Assembly (NCBI RefSeq): GCF_007829875.1
Contig: NZ_VIWV01000001.1
Span: forward strand, 5,178,501-5,242,500
Length of the DNA: 64,000 nt
DNA from: Streptomyces capillispiralis
GTDB lineage: Bacteria > Actinomycetota > Actinomycetes > Streptomycetales > Streptomycetaceae
Direction of reading: 5' to 3'
The notes below the pieces were generated by a model. The model did no database searches and was not told the origin of the DNA. It saw only the letters and a program-made list of their open reading frames with translations. This document shows positions 43,774 through 55,100 of this stretch, in pieces. Both the position numbers and the translations under genes were made by a program. The stretch's first letter is position 1; every line of letters starts with the position of its first letter.

Positions 43774-44972
43774 CCGGCGGCGTCAACAGCTTCCAGGTCT
43801 CCGGGTACGGGCCCGAGCGGGCCGGCTGGACACGGATCTTCGCCCGTGACTCCCTGGCCCGCCGCCTCGACTGGCCCATACTGCTCGCGGCGACCGCCCT
43901 GTCCCTGCTGGGCTCGCTCCTGGTCTACTCGGCCACCCGCAACCGCACCGAGCTGAACCAGGGCGACCCCTACTACTTCCTGGTCCGCCACTGGCTGAAC
44001 ACCGGCATCGGACTCGCCCTGATGATCGGCGCCATCTGGCTGGGCCACCGCGCCCTGCGCACGGCGGTCCCCCTCCTCTACGGCGTCTCCGTCCTGCTGA
44101 TCCTCCTGGTGCTCACCCCTCTGGGCTCCACCATCAACGGCGCCCACTCCTGGATCAAGCTCCCCGGCGGCTTCTCCCTCCAGCCCTCCGAGTTCGTGAA
44201 GATCACGATCATCCTGGGCATGGCGATGCTGCTCGCCGCCCGCGTCGACGCCGGCGACAAGCCCTACCCCGACCACCGCACGGTCCTCCAGGCCCTAGGC
44301 CTGGCCGTCGTCCCCATGCTGATCGTGATGCTCATGCCCGACCTCGGGTCGGTCATGGTCATGGTCATCATCGTGCTCGGCGTGCTGCTCGCCTCCGGCG
44401 CCTCCAACCGCTGGATCTTCGGCCTGATGAGCGCCGGCGCGCTCGGCGCGGTCACCGTCTGGCAGCTCGGCGTCCTCGACGAGTACCAGATCAACCGCTT
44501 CGCCGCCTTCGCCAACCCCGAACTCGACCCCGCCGGCGTCGGCTACAACACCAACCAGGCCCGCATCGCCATCGGCTCCGGCGGACTCACCGGCTCGGGC
44601 CTCTTCCACGGCTCCCAGACCACCGGCCAGTTCGTGCCCGAGCAGCAGACCGACTTCGTCTTCACCGTCGCCGGCGAGGAACTCGGCTTCGTCGGCGGCG
44701 CACTGATCATCGGCCTGCTCGGCGTCATCCTCTGGCGCGCCTGCCGCATCGCCCGCGACACCACCGACCTCTACGGCACCATCGTCGCCGCCGGCATCGT
44801 CGCCTGGTTCGCCTTCCAGGCCTTCGAGAACATCGGCATGACCCTCGGCATCATGCCGGTCACCGGCCTGCCCCTGCCCTTCGTCTCCTACGGCGGCTCG
44901 TCGATGTTCGCCGTCTGGCTGGCGGTGGGCCTGCTGCAGTCGATCCGGGTGCAGCGCCCCATGTCCGCATGA
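43770..44972 (+). CDS. rodA: RodA/Sfr, SEDS peptidoglycan glycosyltransferase
   Basis: A 400-residue SEDS-family protein with about ten membrane helices. The essential Asp region is in PDLGSVMVMVIIVLGVLL, and the long external loop has QARIAIGSGGLTGSGLFHGS with VPEQQTDFVFTVAGEELGF, the diagnostic SEDS motif; the end is PFVSYGGSSM. It polymerises lipid II strands with PBP2. Start overlaps the mrdA stop (ATGA), indicating coupled translation. A hairpin directly after the stop closes the mre cluster. Confidence 0.97.
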   Translation: MTGGVNSFQVSGYGPERAGWTRIFARDSLARRLDWPILLAATALSLLGSLLVYSATRNRTELNQGDPYYFLVRHWLNTGIGLALMIGAIWLGHRALRTAVPLLYGVSVLLILLVLTPLGSTINGAHSWIKLPGGFSLQPSEFVKITIILGMAMLLAARVDAGDKPYPDHRTVLQALGLAVVPMLIVMLMPDLGSVMVMVIIVLGVLLASGASNRWIFGLMSAGALGAVTVWQLGVLDEYQINRFAAFANPELDPAGVGYNTNQARIAIGSGGLTGSGLFHGSQTTGQFVPEQQTDFVFTVAGEELGFVGGALIIGLLGVILWRACRIARDTTDLYGTIVAAGIVAWFAFQAFENIGMTLGIMPVTGLPLPFVSYGGSSMFAVWLAVGLLQSIRVQRPMSA

Positions 44973-44976
44973 CCCC

Positions 44977-45015
44977 CGGCCGCGCGGCCCCGTCCCACGG
45001 ACACCCGCGCGGCCG
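44977..45015 (+). terminator. Hairpin closing the mre cluster
   Basis: CGGCCGCGCG (44977-44986) pairs with CGCGCGGCCG (45006-45015) across a 19-base loop, five bases after the rodA stop. Confidence 0.65.
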
Positions 45016-45084
45016 CCCCACCCCCTGCGCCTGTACGCGACACCCCCACGGAGCCGCCCACTGCCGCTCCCCACCCCGGGCGAC

Positions 45085-45090
45085 TAGATT
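45085..45090 (+). promoter_or_regulatory. -10 box of the CYTH-CHAD gene, leaderless arrangement
   Basis: TAGATT ends six bases before the ATG at 45097, with no ribosome site between. Confidence 0.55.
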
Positions 45091-45096
45091 CGGTCC

Positions 45097-46608
45097 ATGG
45101 CGGACATCAAGCGCGAGATCGAGCGAAAGTACGAGTCCGACGACAGCGGGCTGCCCGACCTGACCCGCGTGCCGGGCGTGGCGGCCGTCCTCGACAAGGG
45201 CGTCGTCCACCTCGACGCCACCTACCACGACACGGCCGACGAACGCCTCGCCGCGTCCGCCGTCACCCTGCGCCGCCGCACCGGCGGATCCGACGCCGGC
45301 TGGCACCTCAAACTCCCCGTCGCCCCCGGAGTCCGCGACGAGATCCGCGCCCCCCTCTCCGACACCCTCCCGGCCGAGCTGACCGCCCTCGTCCGCTCCC
45401 GCGTCCGCGACGGCGAACTGCTGCCCCTCGTCCGGCTCCGCTCCGACCGCGAGGTACGCCACCTCGTGGACACCGACGGCCGGCTGCTCGCCGAGGTCAG
45501 CGTCGACACCGTCCACGCCGAACGCCTCACCGGCAGCGGCGGCACCGCCCAGTGGACCGAGATCGAGGTCGAACTCGCCGACGACGCGGACCCCGCCTTC
45601 CTCGACAAGGTCGACAAACGGCTGCGCAAGGCCGGCGTGCGCCCCGCACCGGCGGCCTCCAAACTGGCCAGGGCCCTCACCGAGACGGCACCCGGCGGAC
45701 AAGCACGCGCGCACGGTCCACGGGCGCCCCGGAAACCCGCCACCGCCGGCGACCACGTCCTCGCCTACGTCCGCGCCCAGCGGGACGCCCTCGTCGCCCT
45801 CGACCCCGCCGTCCGCCAGGACACACCCGACTCCGTGCACCGCATGCGAGTCGCCACCCGCCGCCTGCGCAGCACCTTCCGCAGCTACCGCGCCCTCCTC
45901 GACCGGGAGGTCACCGACCCGATCGGCACCGACCTGAAATGGCTGGCCGGTGAGCTCGGCCGGGACCGCGACCAGGAAGTGCTCGCCGAGCGCCTCAGGT
46001 CCGCCCTGGACGACCTCCCCGCCCCGCTCGTCTCCGGCCCCGTCGCCGACCGGCTCACCGCCTGGTCCGGCACCGCCCACCACACGGCCCACGGCCGGCT
46101 CACCGGCGTCCTGGACTCCCGCCGCTACCTCACCCTGCTCGACACCCTCGACGCCGTCCTCGCCGACCCGCCCCTGCGCGAGAAGGCCGGCGCCGCCCCC
46201 GGCAAACCGCTCGCCAAGGCCGTACGCAAGGACTTCGACCGGCTCGCCGGCCTCGTCGGGCGGGCCCTCGGCCTCCCGCCCGGCGAGGACCGTGACACCG
46301 CCCTGCACGAGGCCCGCAAGAAGACCAAGCGCACCCGCTACGCGGCCGAGGCCGCCGCCCCCGCGCTCGGCACCCCGGCGAAGGACCTGGTGAAGTCCAT
46401 GAAGTCGCTCCAGAGTCTGCTCGGCGACCACCAGGACAGCGTCATGGCCCGCAGGACCCTGCGCGAACTCTCCGCCGTCGCCCACGCGGCGGGCGACAGC
46501 GCCTTCACCTACGGCGTCCTCTACGCCCGCGAGGAACGCCGCGCCGAACTCGCCGAGAACGCCCTGCCCGAAGCCTGGGAGACGATCACCGAGGACACCG
46601 CCCTCTGA
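45097..46608 (+). CDS. CYTH and CHAD domain protein
   Basis: A 503-residue cytoplasmic protein. The amino CYTH (triphosphate tunnel) domain has the hallmark EIERK at 7-11 and paired basic/acidic strands (TLRRRTGGSDAGWHLKLPV, EIEVELADDADPAF) that bind triphosphate and metal. The CHAD domain follows from about 225 with the conserved His/Arg helices VHRMRVATRRLRSTFRSYRA and HEARKKTKRTRYAAEA. Known members bind or act on inorganic polyphosphate or tripolyphosphate; CHAD domains bind polyphosphate. Triphosphatase or polyphosphate-handling activity is therefore likely. It is monocistronic by its flanking terminator and own -10 box. Confidence 0.92.
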   Translation: MADIKREIERKYESDDSGLPDLTRVPGVAAVLDKGVVHLDATYHDTADERLAASAVTLRRRTGGSDAGWHLKLPVAPGVRDEIRAPLSDTLPAELTALVRSRVRDGELLPLVRLRSDREVRHLVDTDGRLLAEVSVDTVHAERLTGSGGTAQWTEIEVELADDADPAFLDKVDKRLRKAGVRPAPAASKLARALTETAPGGQARAHGPRAPRKPATAGDHVLAYVRAQRDALVALDPAVRQDTPDSVHRMRVATRRLRSTFRSYRALLDREVTDPIGTDLKWLAGELGRDRDQEVLAERLRSALDDLPAPLVSGPVADRLTAWSGTAHHTAHGRLTGVLDSRRYLTLLDTLDAVLADPPLREKAGAAPGKPLAKAVRKDFDRLAGLVGRALGLPPGEDRDTALHEARKKTKRTRYAAEAAAPALGTPAKDLVKSMKSLQSLLGDHQDSVMARRTLRELSAVAHAAGDSAFTYGVLYAREERRAELAENALPEAWETITEDTAL

Positions 46609-46708
46609 TCGGCGTACGGGGAACCCGCCCGGCCGCGTTAGTCTGGATGGTCACCCGCCCCCAGCCATCGGCCGGGGGGACCCCCAGTCAGCAACGAAGG
46701 TTCGCGAG

Positions 46709-48682
<1,974 letters not shown>

Positions 48683-48718
48683 CCTGAGCGGGGCACTCCA
48701 CCGGGGTGCCGAGAACGA

Positions 48719-48752
48719 AAGCGGCCCCCCGCTGTCCTGCGGGGGGCCGCTT
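48719..48752. terminator. 14-bp perfect hairpin between convergent genes
   Basis: AAGCGGCCCCCCGC and GCGGGGGGCCGCTT pair perfectly around TGTCCT, between the radical SAM gene (plus) and the DUF2637 gene (minus). Confidence 0.9.
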
Positions 48753-48771
48753 CCTCGTCGTGACGCCGGTG

Positions 48772-49557
48772 CTAGGGGACGTCGCGCCGGTACGGGCGTA
48801 CGCGGTGGCGGGGTGCGGTGCGCCGGGGCGGCCGGGTCAGGGTGATCTGGCGGACGAGTTGCTGGAAGCACGCCAGTGCGGCGACTCCCGGGAGTGCGGC
48901 GGCGGCGGTGTCGGTGATGGTCCGGGGCGCCTGGGCGACGCAGAGCAGCACGGCGACGGACGAGAAGAGGAGAACGACGAACCAGGAGTGCAGGGCGCGT
49001 CGTTGGTGCAGTGCCGCGCGCAGGATGGACAGCGATCCCGCCAGCCAGGGGCCGTAGACCAGCACGGGCCACCAGGCCGCGGAACTGCCGCTGCTGTGCG
49101 CGGTGGTGACGAGGAGCAGCGGTTCGTAGGTGACCACCCCGCTGAAGACGCTGACCATCGACACGGTGACCGCCGCCAGGGCGGCGATGACGTAGCTGGC
49201 GATGCGCAGCGCGTCGGGGCGTCTGCGCGGGGTGTGCTTGCGGTGGCCGCGCGGGGCCCCGCGCAGGGGCGGGAGTTCGGCTGTGATCTCTTGCAGGTTG
49301 CCCATCGGGCTGCCGGCGGGGGGCGCGGTGACCGAGGACTCCTCGCGGGGCTGCGGGAAGGCGGCCCTGCCGAACTCCTCGCCGCGGGCTTCCTGGAGCA
49401 GATAGGCCAGTTCCTCGGCCGGGTCCCAGGGAGGGACGGCCGGTTCCACGGGGTCCGTGTAGACGGCGCCCGCCCGGTGCCGTCCGGTGCCTGCGCCGTC
49501 GAATGGGGCCGAGCCGCCGGAGCCGTACCAAAGAGGGTCGTAGTGTTCATCATTCAT
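48772..49557 (-). CDS. DUF2637-type membrane protein
   Basis: A 261-residue protein. The first 115 residues are hydrophilic (MNDEHYDPLWYGSGGSAPFD). Four membrane helices follow (about 118-225), including VIAALAAVTVSMVSVFSGVV and HSWFVVLLFSSVAVLLCVAQ, then a basic tail (RPPRRTAPRHRVRPYRRDVP). This is the layout of Streptomyces DUF2637 proteins, related to plasmid-spread (SpdB-like) membrane proteins. Function unknown. It is divergent from the membrane repeat gene at 49829 across an AT-rich control region. Confidence 0.78.
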   Translation of the reverse strand: MNDEHYDPLWYGSGGSAPFDGAGTGRHRAGAVYTDPVEPAVPPWDPAEELAYLLQEARGEEFGRAAFPQPREESSVTAPPAGSPMGNLQEITAELPPLRGAPRGHRKHTPRRRPDALRIASYVIAALAAVTVSMVSVFSGVVTYEPLLLVTTAHSSGSSAAWWPVLVYGPWLAGSLSILRAALHQRRALHSWFVVLLFSSVAVLLCVAQAPRTITDTAAAALPGVAALACFQQLVRQITLTRPPRRTAPRHRVRPYRRDVP

Positions 49558-49719
49558 GTCACGATTGATTCATCGGATCGGCGTGCATATCACCCGAGTG
49601 CGGCTGTGTGACGGGCAGTTGGAGCGGCCCTGACCTGCTTCCCTTCGTCATATAGCAACTAACGGCGGGTCTTTCGCTTGGATGCGTGGCAAATGAGTGA
49701 ACGGCCGTGGGGACCATTG

Positions 49720-49752
49720 CTTTATATAAATTCTCGGAATTCTGTTTTTTCG
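49720..49752. promoter_or_regulatory. AT-rich divergent control element with palindrome
   Basis: A run of TTTATATAAA, the 13-base palindrome AATTCTCGGAATT (49729-49741) and CTGTTTTTT stand out sharply from the GC-rich surroundings. It lies between the divergent DUF2637 and repeat-protein genes and is probably a promoter with an operator for one or both. Confidence 0.5.
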
Positions 49753-49828
49753 ATCGGCGTTCAGCATATGAGGGGAACGGTTCGGCGGACCGGGGATCCG
49801 TACGGGCCGCTGCTGCGTCCTGTCGGGT

Positions 49829-51040
49829 ATGGATCTCGAGAAGTCGCCCGCGCCGCCGCCCGCGCCGTCGCCCGCGCCCGAGGGGTGTCTCGTCGTGGCG
49901 GTGCGCATTCCGGTGCGGATCGTGGTGCTCGTGCTGGTCGTGCCGGTGCGGATGGTGTGGGACGCGTGCGTCGTCGCCGGGCGGTTCCTGAACGACACCG
50001 TCCTGCGGCCCCTGGGACGGGTGCTGCTGTGGGTGGGCCGGGCGGTGTTCGTGTGGCCGTTCGTGGGGTTGTGGCGGTACCTCCTCGTGCCGCTGGGCAA
50101 GGGACTGCTCTGGCTGGGGAACGTGCTGCTGGTCCTTCCCGCCCTGGCCTTCTACCGCTATGTGCTGACGCCCCTCGGTCATGCGCTCGTCTGGCTGTAC
50201 GCGCGGGTGCTGACCCCGTTCGGGCACCTGCTGGCCGCGATCGGCGCCGGGGTGTGGGCGGGGCTGGCCTGGCTGGGGCGGTACCTCGTCGTCGTGCCCT
50301 CGGTGTGGGTGTACCGGTGGGTCCTCGCGCCGGTGGGGCGCGCGATCGCCTGGTGCGGCAGGGGGCTCCTGTGGTGCGGCAAGGGCCTGGTGTGGCTGGT
50401 GACGACGATCGTCACGGGGATCGGCACGGCCCTGTACTGGATCGCCCGGATCCTGCTGGTGCTGCCGGCGGCGGCGGTGTGGCGCTGGGTCCTGGTGCCG
50501 GTCGGCCGGGTGCTCGCCGTCGTCGCCCGGGAGGTCGGGGCCGCCCTCGGTCACGCCTGGCGGGTCGCCGGGTATGTCTCGCTCGCCGTCGGGCGGTTCC
50601 TCGCGTCGGTGTTCCGGTGGGTCTTCGTGGAGCCGGTGCGGTGGGTGTACCGGAGTGTGCTGACCCCCGTGGGGCACGTGGTGCGCGACGGCGTGCTGCG
50701 GCCCGCCGCCCGGGCCGCGCGCGCGGTGGGGCGGGCCGGCGGGCAGGCCCTCGCCGCCGCCCGCGCGTCGGTCCGGCAGGCGCGCGCCGACTTCCGCCGG
50801 CTGCTGCTCGGCGGCCCGGCCCGCGAACCGGTCCCCTCTCGGGCCGCTGAACCCGTGGCGCGACCGGTCGCCGCCCCGATCTCCGCCCCGATCTCCGCCC
50901 CGATCTCCGCACCGATCTCCGGGCCGGTCGCCGAACCGGTCGGCGAACCGGGGAAACCGCAGGTCGCGGACCGCCGGGAACCTACCGGCCCGCAGGCACG
51001 TACTCTTGGTAGCAGTACGACCGCTCTCACGAAGGACTGA
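49829..51040 (+). CDS. Membrane protein made of VLxPxGR repeats
   Basis: A 403-residue protein of unknown function. Residues about 22-290 consist of at least seven degenerate units of about 25-45 residues centred on VLxP(L/V)G(R/H)xLxW, for example YRYVLTPLGHALVWL, YRWVLAPVGRAIAWC and WRWVLVPVGRVLAVV. Each is hydrophobic with a conserved Arg/Tyr/Trp cap, suggesting short membrane-inserted or interfacial hairpins. The tail is basic, then Pro-rich with four APIS copies. The ribosome site is weak. It is translated into the TIGR03936 gene region and may be coupled with it. No family name is recognised. Confidence 0.8.
   Translation: MDLEKSPAPPPAPSPAPEGCLVVAVRIPVRIVVLVLVVPVRMVWDACVVAGRFLNDTVLRPLGRVLLWVGRAVFVWPFVGLWRYLLVPLGKGLLWLGNVLLVLPALAFYRYVLTPLGHALVWLYARVLTPFGHLLAAIGAGVWAGLAWLGRYLVVVPSVWVYRWVLAPVGRAIAWCGRGLLWCGKGLVWLVTTIVTGIGTALYWIARILLVLPAAAVWRWVLVPVGRVLAVVAREVGAALGHAWRVAGYVSLAVGRFLASVFRWVFVEPVRWVYRSVLTPVGHVVRDGVLRPAARAARAVGRAGGQALAAARASVRQARADFRRLLLGGPAREPVPSRAAEPVARPVAAPISAPISAPISAPISGPVAEPVGEPGKPQVADRREPTGPQARTLGSSTTALTKD
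50873..50920 (+). repeat. 12-bp tandem repeat coding APIS, four copies
   Basis: GCCCCGATCTCC three times and GCACCGATCTCC once, in frame near the end of the membrane repeat protein. Confidence 0.95.
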
Positions 51041-51088
51041 ACGACACTGGGTAAGCGCCAGCCCGAAGGCCCGCCGCCCGCACCCGCG

Positions 51089-51865
51089 GTGCAGCGCATC
51101 CGACTGCGCTACACCAAGCGCGGCCGCCTCCGGTTCACCAGCCACCGTGACTTCCAGCGCGCCTTCGAGCGTGCGTTGCGCCGTGCCGGGGTGCCGATGG
51201 CGTACTCGGCGGGGTTCACGCCGCACCCGAAGGTGTCGTACGCCAATGCCGCACCCACCGGCACGGGCAGTGAGGCGGAGTACCTGGAGATCGCGCTCAC
51301 CGAGCCGCGCGACCCCGAGCGGCTCCGGGCCCTCCTCGACGAGTCGCTGCCCGCCGGGCTCGACATCGTCGACGCGGTCGAGGCCCGCACATCGGGGCTC
51401 GCCGACCGGCTGACGGCCTCCGTGTGGGAGCTGCGGCTGGACGGTGTCGCCCCCGAGGACGCCCGCCGAGCGGTGGACGCCTTCAACGCGGCCGGGACCG
51501 TCGAGGTCCAGCGCCTGACCAAGAACGGCGTCCGCACCTTCGACGCCCGTTCGGCGGTCGCGGCGCTGGAGAGCTCGGAAACGCACTCCTCACCGGCTGA
51601 TAGGCCGACCGACCAGCCCTGTGCGATACTGCGGCTGGTTGTTCGGCACGTGACGCCTGCCGTACGACCCGACGACGTCCTGTCCGGTCTCCGCGCCGTG
51701 GCCGACCTGGCGCCGCCGGTCCCCGCAGCGGTGACCAGGCTGGCGCAGGGGCTGTTCGATGAAGAGACCGGCACGGTGACCGACCCGCTCGCGCCCGACC
51801 GCGAGGCAGCAGCGACCGAGCCGAAACCGGCCGGCGCGACTGCCGCCGCGACGGCGCCCGCGTAG
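51089..51865 (+). CDS. TIGR03936 (DUF2344) radical-SAM-associated protein
   Basis: 258 residues from GTG 51089. The family opening IRLRYTKRGRLRFTSHRDFQ is clear, followed by PHPKVSYANAAPTGTGSEAE and a tail of Ala/Pro repeats. No Shine-Dalgarno stands before 51089; an in-frame CTG at 51047 has GAAGGA ten bases upstream and would add 14 residues (GKRQPEGPPP...), so the true start may be that rare codon. The protein is known as the partner of TIGR03960 radical SAM proteins; the product of the pair is not established. It is next to rne, as usual in actinobacteria. Confidence 0.88.
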   Translation: MQRIRLRYTKRGRLRFTSHRDFQRAFERALRRAGVPMAYSAGFTPHPKVSYANAAPTGTGSEAEYLEIALTEPRDPERLRALLDESLPAGLDIVDAVEARTSGLADRLTASVWELRLDGVAPEDARRAVDAFNAAGTVEVQRLTKNGVRTFDARSAVAALESSETHSSPADRPTDQPCAILRLVVRHVTPAVRPDDVLSGLRAVADLAPPVPAAVTRLAQGLFDEETGTVTDPLAPDREAAATEPKPAGATAAATAPA

Positions 51866-51962
51866 GGAAGGTCCCGCGTAGGGACGGACGTCGTAAGCGC
51901 CGCCCTCGCACTCGGGAGCCACCTGGGGCGGGCAGCGCACCGACCAGAAGACTTTCGCCAGG

Positions 51963-51983
51963 CCGTACGCATTCGGCGTACGG
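51963..51983 (+). other. Hairpin in the rne upstream region
   Basis: CCGTACGC and GCGTACGG pair perfectly around ATTCG, about 145 bases before the rne start. It may be a leader structure; RNase E genes in other bacteria are autoregulated through their leaders, but that is only an analogy here. Confidence 0.45.
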
Positions 51984-52126
51984 AACCGGCGAGACAGGAC
52001 ACAGAGAGCTCCCGTGCGGCGCCCGCGCCCCGGACGGCGGCAGACGCGCATCGCGCGAGCCGCGGACGTCACCGGCATCGCCGGACCGGGTGCGGCGCCC
52101 GGGAGCCTGACGGGAGAAACGCCCGC

Positions 52127-55100
52127 ATGCTCGAACCGATCGAGCCCACCGAGGGCTCCGAACCGAACACTCCGAGCGACACCCTGCCGCCGCGCCGGCG
52201 GCGCCGTGCCGCGTCACGTCCGGCGGGACCGCCCGCCGCGACGGCCGAGGTGACGGCCGAGACCGTCGCTCCGGCCATACCGGCCGCGCAGGCCGGGTCC
52301 GCCGACGCCACCGCGACTTCCGGGCCCGCTGAGCCCGAGGAGGAGCAGGAGGCCGCCGAGGGCGTGGTCGAGAAGGAGACCGAGGCCGCCGAGGCCGCGC
52401 CCGCGCCGCGGCGTCGCCGTGTGGTGCGCCGTGCGGCCGCGCCCGCCGGGGCGCCCGCGTCGGCGGAGGCCGCCGAGACCGTCGTACCGGCGGTGCAGAG
52501 CGCGCCCGAGACCGCCGCGGCCCCCGAGCCGGCCGCCGTCGCCGCCGAGCCGGCCGAGGACGCCGCTCCCCGGCGTTCCCGCCGTCGTGCGATGCGCAGC
52601 GTGACCTCGCCGACGGCGACCGCCGCCGAGACGGCGCGGAGCGCCGAGGCCGCCGAGCCGGTGGCGACCGCCGAGGTCCCCGCCGAGACCGCCCGGACGC
52701 CGGAGGCCGCCGAGGTCTCCGAGACCGCCGAGATTCCCGAGACCCCCGAGGACGCCGCTCCGCGCCGCACCCGGCGGCGCGCCGCGCGGCGGGCCTCCGC
52801 GCCCGCCGGTGCGCCGGTGGCCGCCGGGACGGCGGAGGGCGACGCGGGCGAGTCCGCGCAGGCCGCCCCCGCCGCCGCTGCCGCCGAAGAGACCGCCGTG
52901 GCCGAGACCCCCGCCGAGACGGCGGCGCGGGTTCCCGCGGAGACCGTCGAGGTGCCCGCCGAGGGGACCACCGCGAAGAGGAAGACCACCCGGGCCGCGC
53001 GGGCCGCCCAGGCCGCACCGGCGCCGGAGAGCGCCGAGGACGCCGCCGAGGCCCCCGCCGAGGACGCCGCTCCGCGGCGCCGTCGCCGTGTGGTCCGCAA
53101 GGCCGCCGCCGGATTCGCCGAGCCCGCGCGTTCCGCCCGGGCCGAGACCGACCGGTCCGCCGAGCCCGCCGAGACGGAGACCTCGTCGCGGCGCCCCGCG
53201 CGTCCCGCCGTCGCGGTGTTCCAGCCGCCGGTGTTCACCGAGCCCCGCTTCCAGACCCCCGAGCGCGCCGCCGCCGAGGCGGCGGCCGAGGTCGCCGCAC
53301 CGGTGGAGCCGGAGGAGACCGAGGAGCTGCTGGAGGAGCAGCCCGCCGCCTCCCGCCGCCGTCGCCGGCGCCGGGGCGCGGGCGACGAGGCCGAGACCGT
53401 GCCCGCCGCCGTGACCGCTCCCGAGGCGCCCGCCGAGGACGAGGCGGAGGAGGCCGAGGAGCCGGCCGAGGACCACGCCGACGCCGAGGACCAGGACGAG
53501 GGCGAGGCCGCCGGTTCGCGCCGGCGCCGTCGTCGCGGTGGCCGTCGCCGCCGTCGCGGTGAGTCCGCCGAGACCGACGGCGAGGGCGGCGAGCCCGGCG
53601 ACGCCGACCTCGACCGGGTCTCCGCCGAGCAGGCCGCCCAGGACGCCGAGGACACCGCCGAGCAGGACGAGGACGACGCCGAGGACGAGTCCGACGAGGG
53701 CCGCGACGACTCCGGCGCCGGGTCCAGCAGCAGCCGTCGCCGCCGTCGCCGTCGTCGCCGCGCCGGTGACAGCGGGGGCGAGGGCGAGCACGCCTCCGAC
53801 GACCCCGAGCGCACCGTCGTCAAGGTGCGCGAGCCGCGCAAGGCCGCCGAGCCGTCGGACGAGGTGCAGTCCATCAAGGGCTCCACGCGTCTGGAGGCCA
53901 AGAAGCAGCGCCGCCGCGAGGGCCGTGAGCAGGGCCGCCGCCGGGTGCCGATCATCACCGAGGCCGAGTTCCTGGCCCGCCGCGAGGCCGTCGAGCGCGT
54001 CATGGTGGTCCGCCAGCACGGCGACCGCACGCAGATCGGCGTCCTGGAGGACGGCGTGCTCGTCGAGCACTACGTCAACAAGGAGCAGGCGACCTCGTAC
54101 GTCGGGAACGTCTACCTCGGCAAGGTGCAGAACGTGCTGCCGTCGATGGAGGCCGCCTTCATCGACATCGGCAAGGGCCGCAACGCCGTGCTCTACGCCG
54201 GTGAGGTCAACTTCGAGGCGCTCGGCATGTCGGGCGGCCCCCGCCGCATCGAGTCCGCGCTGAAGTCGGGGCAGTCGGTCCTGGTCCAGGTGACCAAGGA
54301 CCCGATCGGCCACAAGGGCGCCCGCCTCACCAGCCAGGTCTCCCTCCCGGGCCGCTACCTCGTGTACGTCCCCGAGGGCTCGATGACCGGCATCAGCCGC
54401 AAGCTGCCCGACACCGAGCGGGCCCGGCTGAAGACCATCCTCAAGAAGGTCGTCCCCGAGGACGCGGGCGTCATCGTGCGCACCGCCGCCGAGGGCGCGA
54501 GCGAGGACGAGCTGCGCCGTGACGTCGAGCGTCTGCAGGCGCAGTGGGAGGAGATCAAGAAGAAGTCCAAGAACGGCGGCAGCGCGCCGACGCTGCTGTA
54601 CGGCGAGCCGGACATGACCGTCCGGGTCGTGCGGGACATCTTCAACGAGGACTTCACCAAGGTCGTCGTCAGCGGTGACGAGGCCTGGCAGACCGTCCAC
54701 GGGTACGTGTCGCACGTGGCGCCGGACCTGGCCGAGCGGCTGTCCCGGTGGACCAGCGAGGTCGACGTCTTCGCCACGTACCGGATCGACGAGCAGCTCG
54801 CCAAGGCGCTGGACCGCAAGGTCTGGCTGCCCAGCGGCGGTTCGCTGGTGATCGACCGGACCGAGGCGATGGTCGTCATCGACGTCAACACCGGCAAGTT
54901 CACCGGTCAGGGCGGCAACCTCGAGGAGACGGTCACCAGGAACAACCTGGAGGCGGCCGAGGAGATCGTGCGTCAGCTGCGGCTGCGCGACCTCGGCGGC
55001 ATCATCGTGATCGACTTCATCGACATGGTGCTGGAGTCCAACCGGGACCTCGTCCTGCGGCGCCTGCTGGAGTGCCTGGGCCGGGACCGTACGAAGCACC

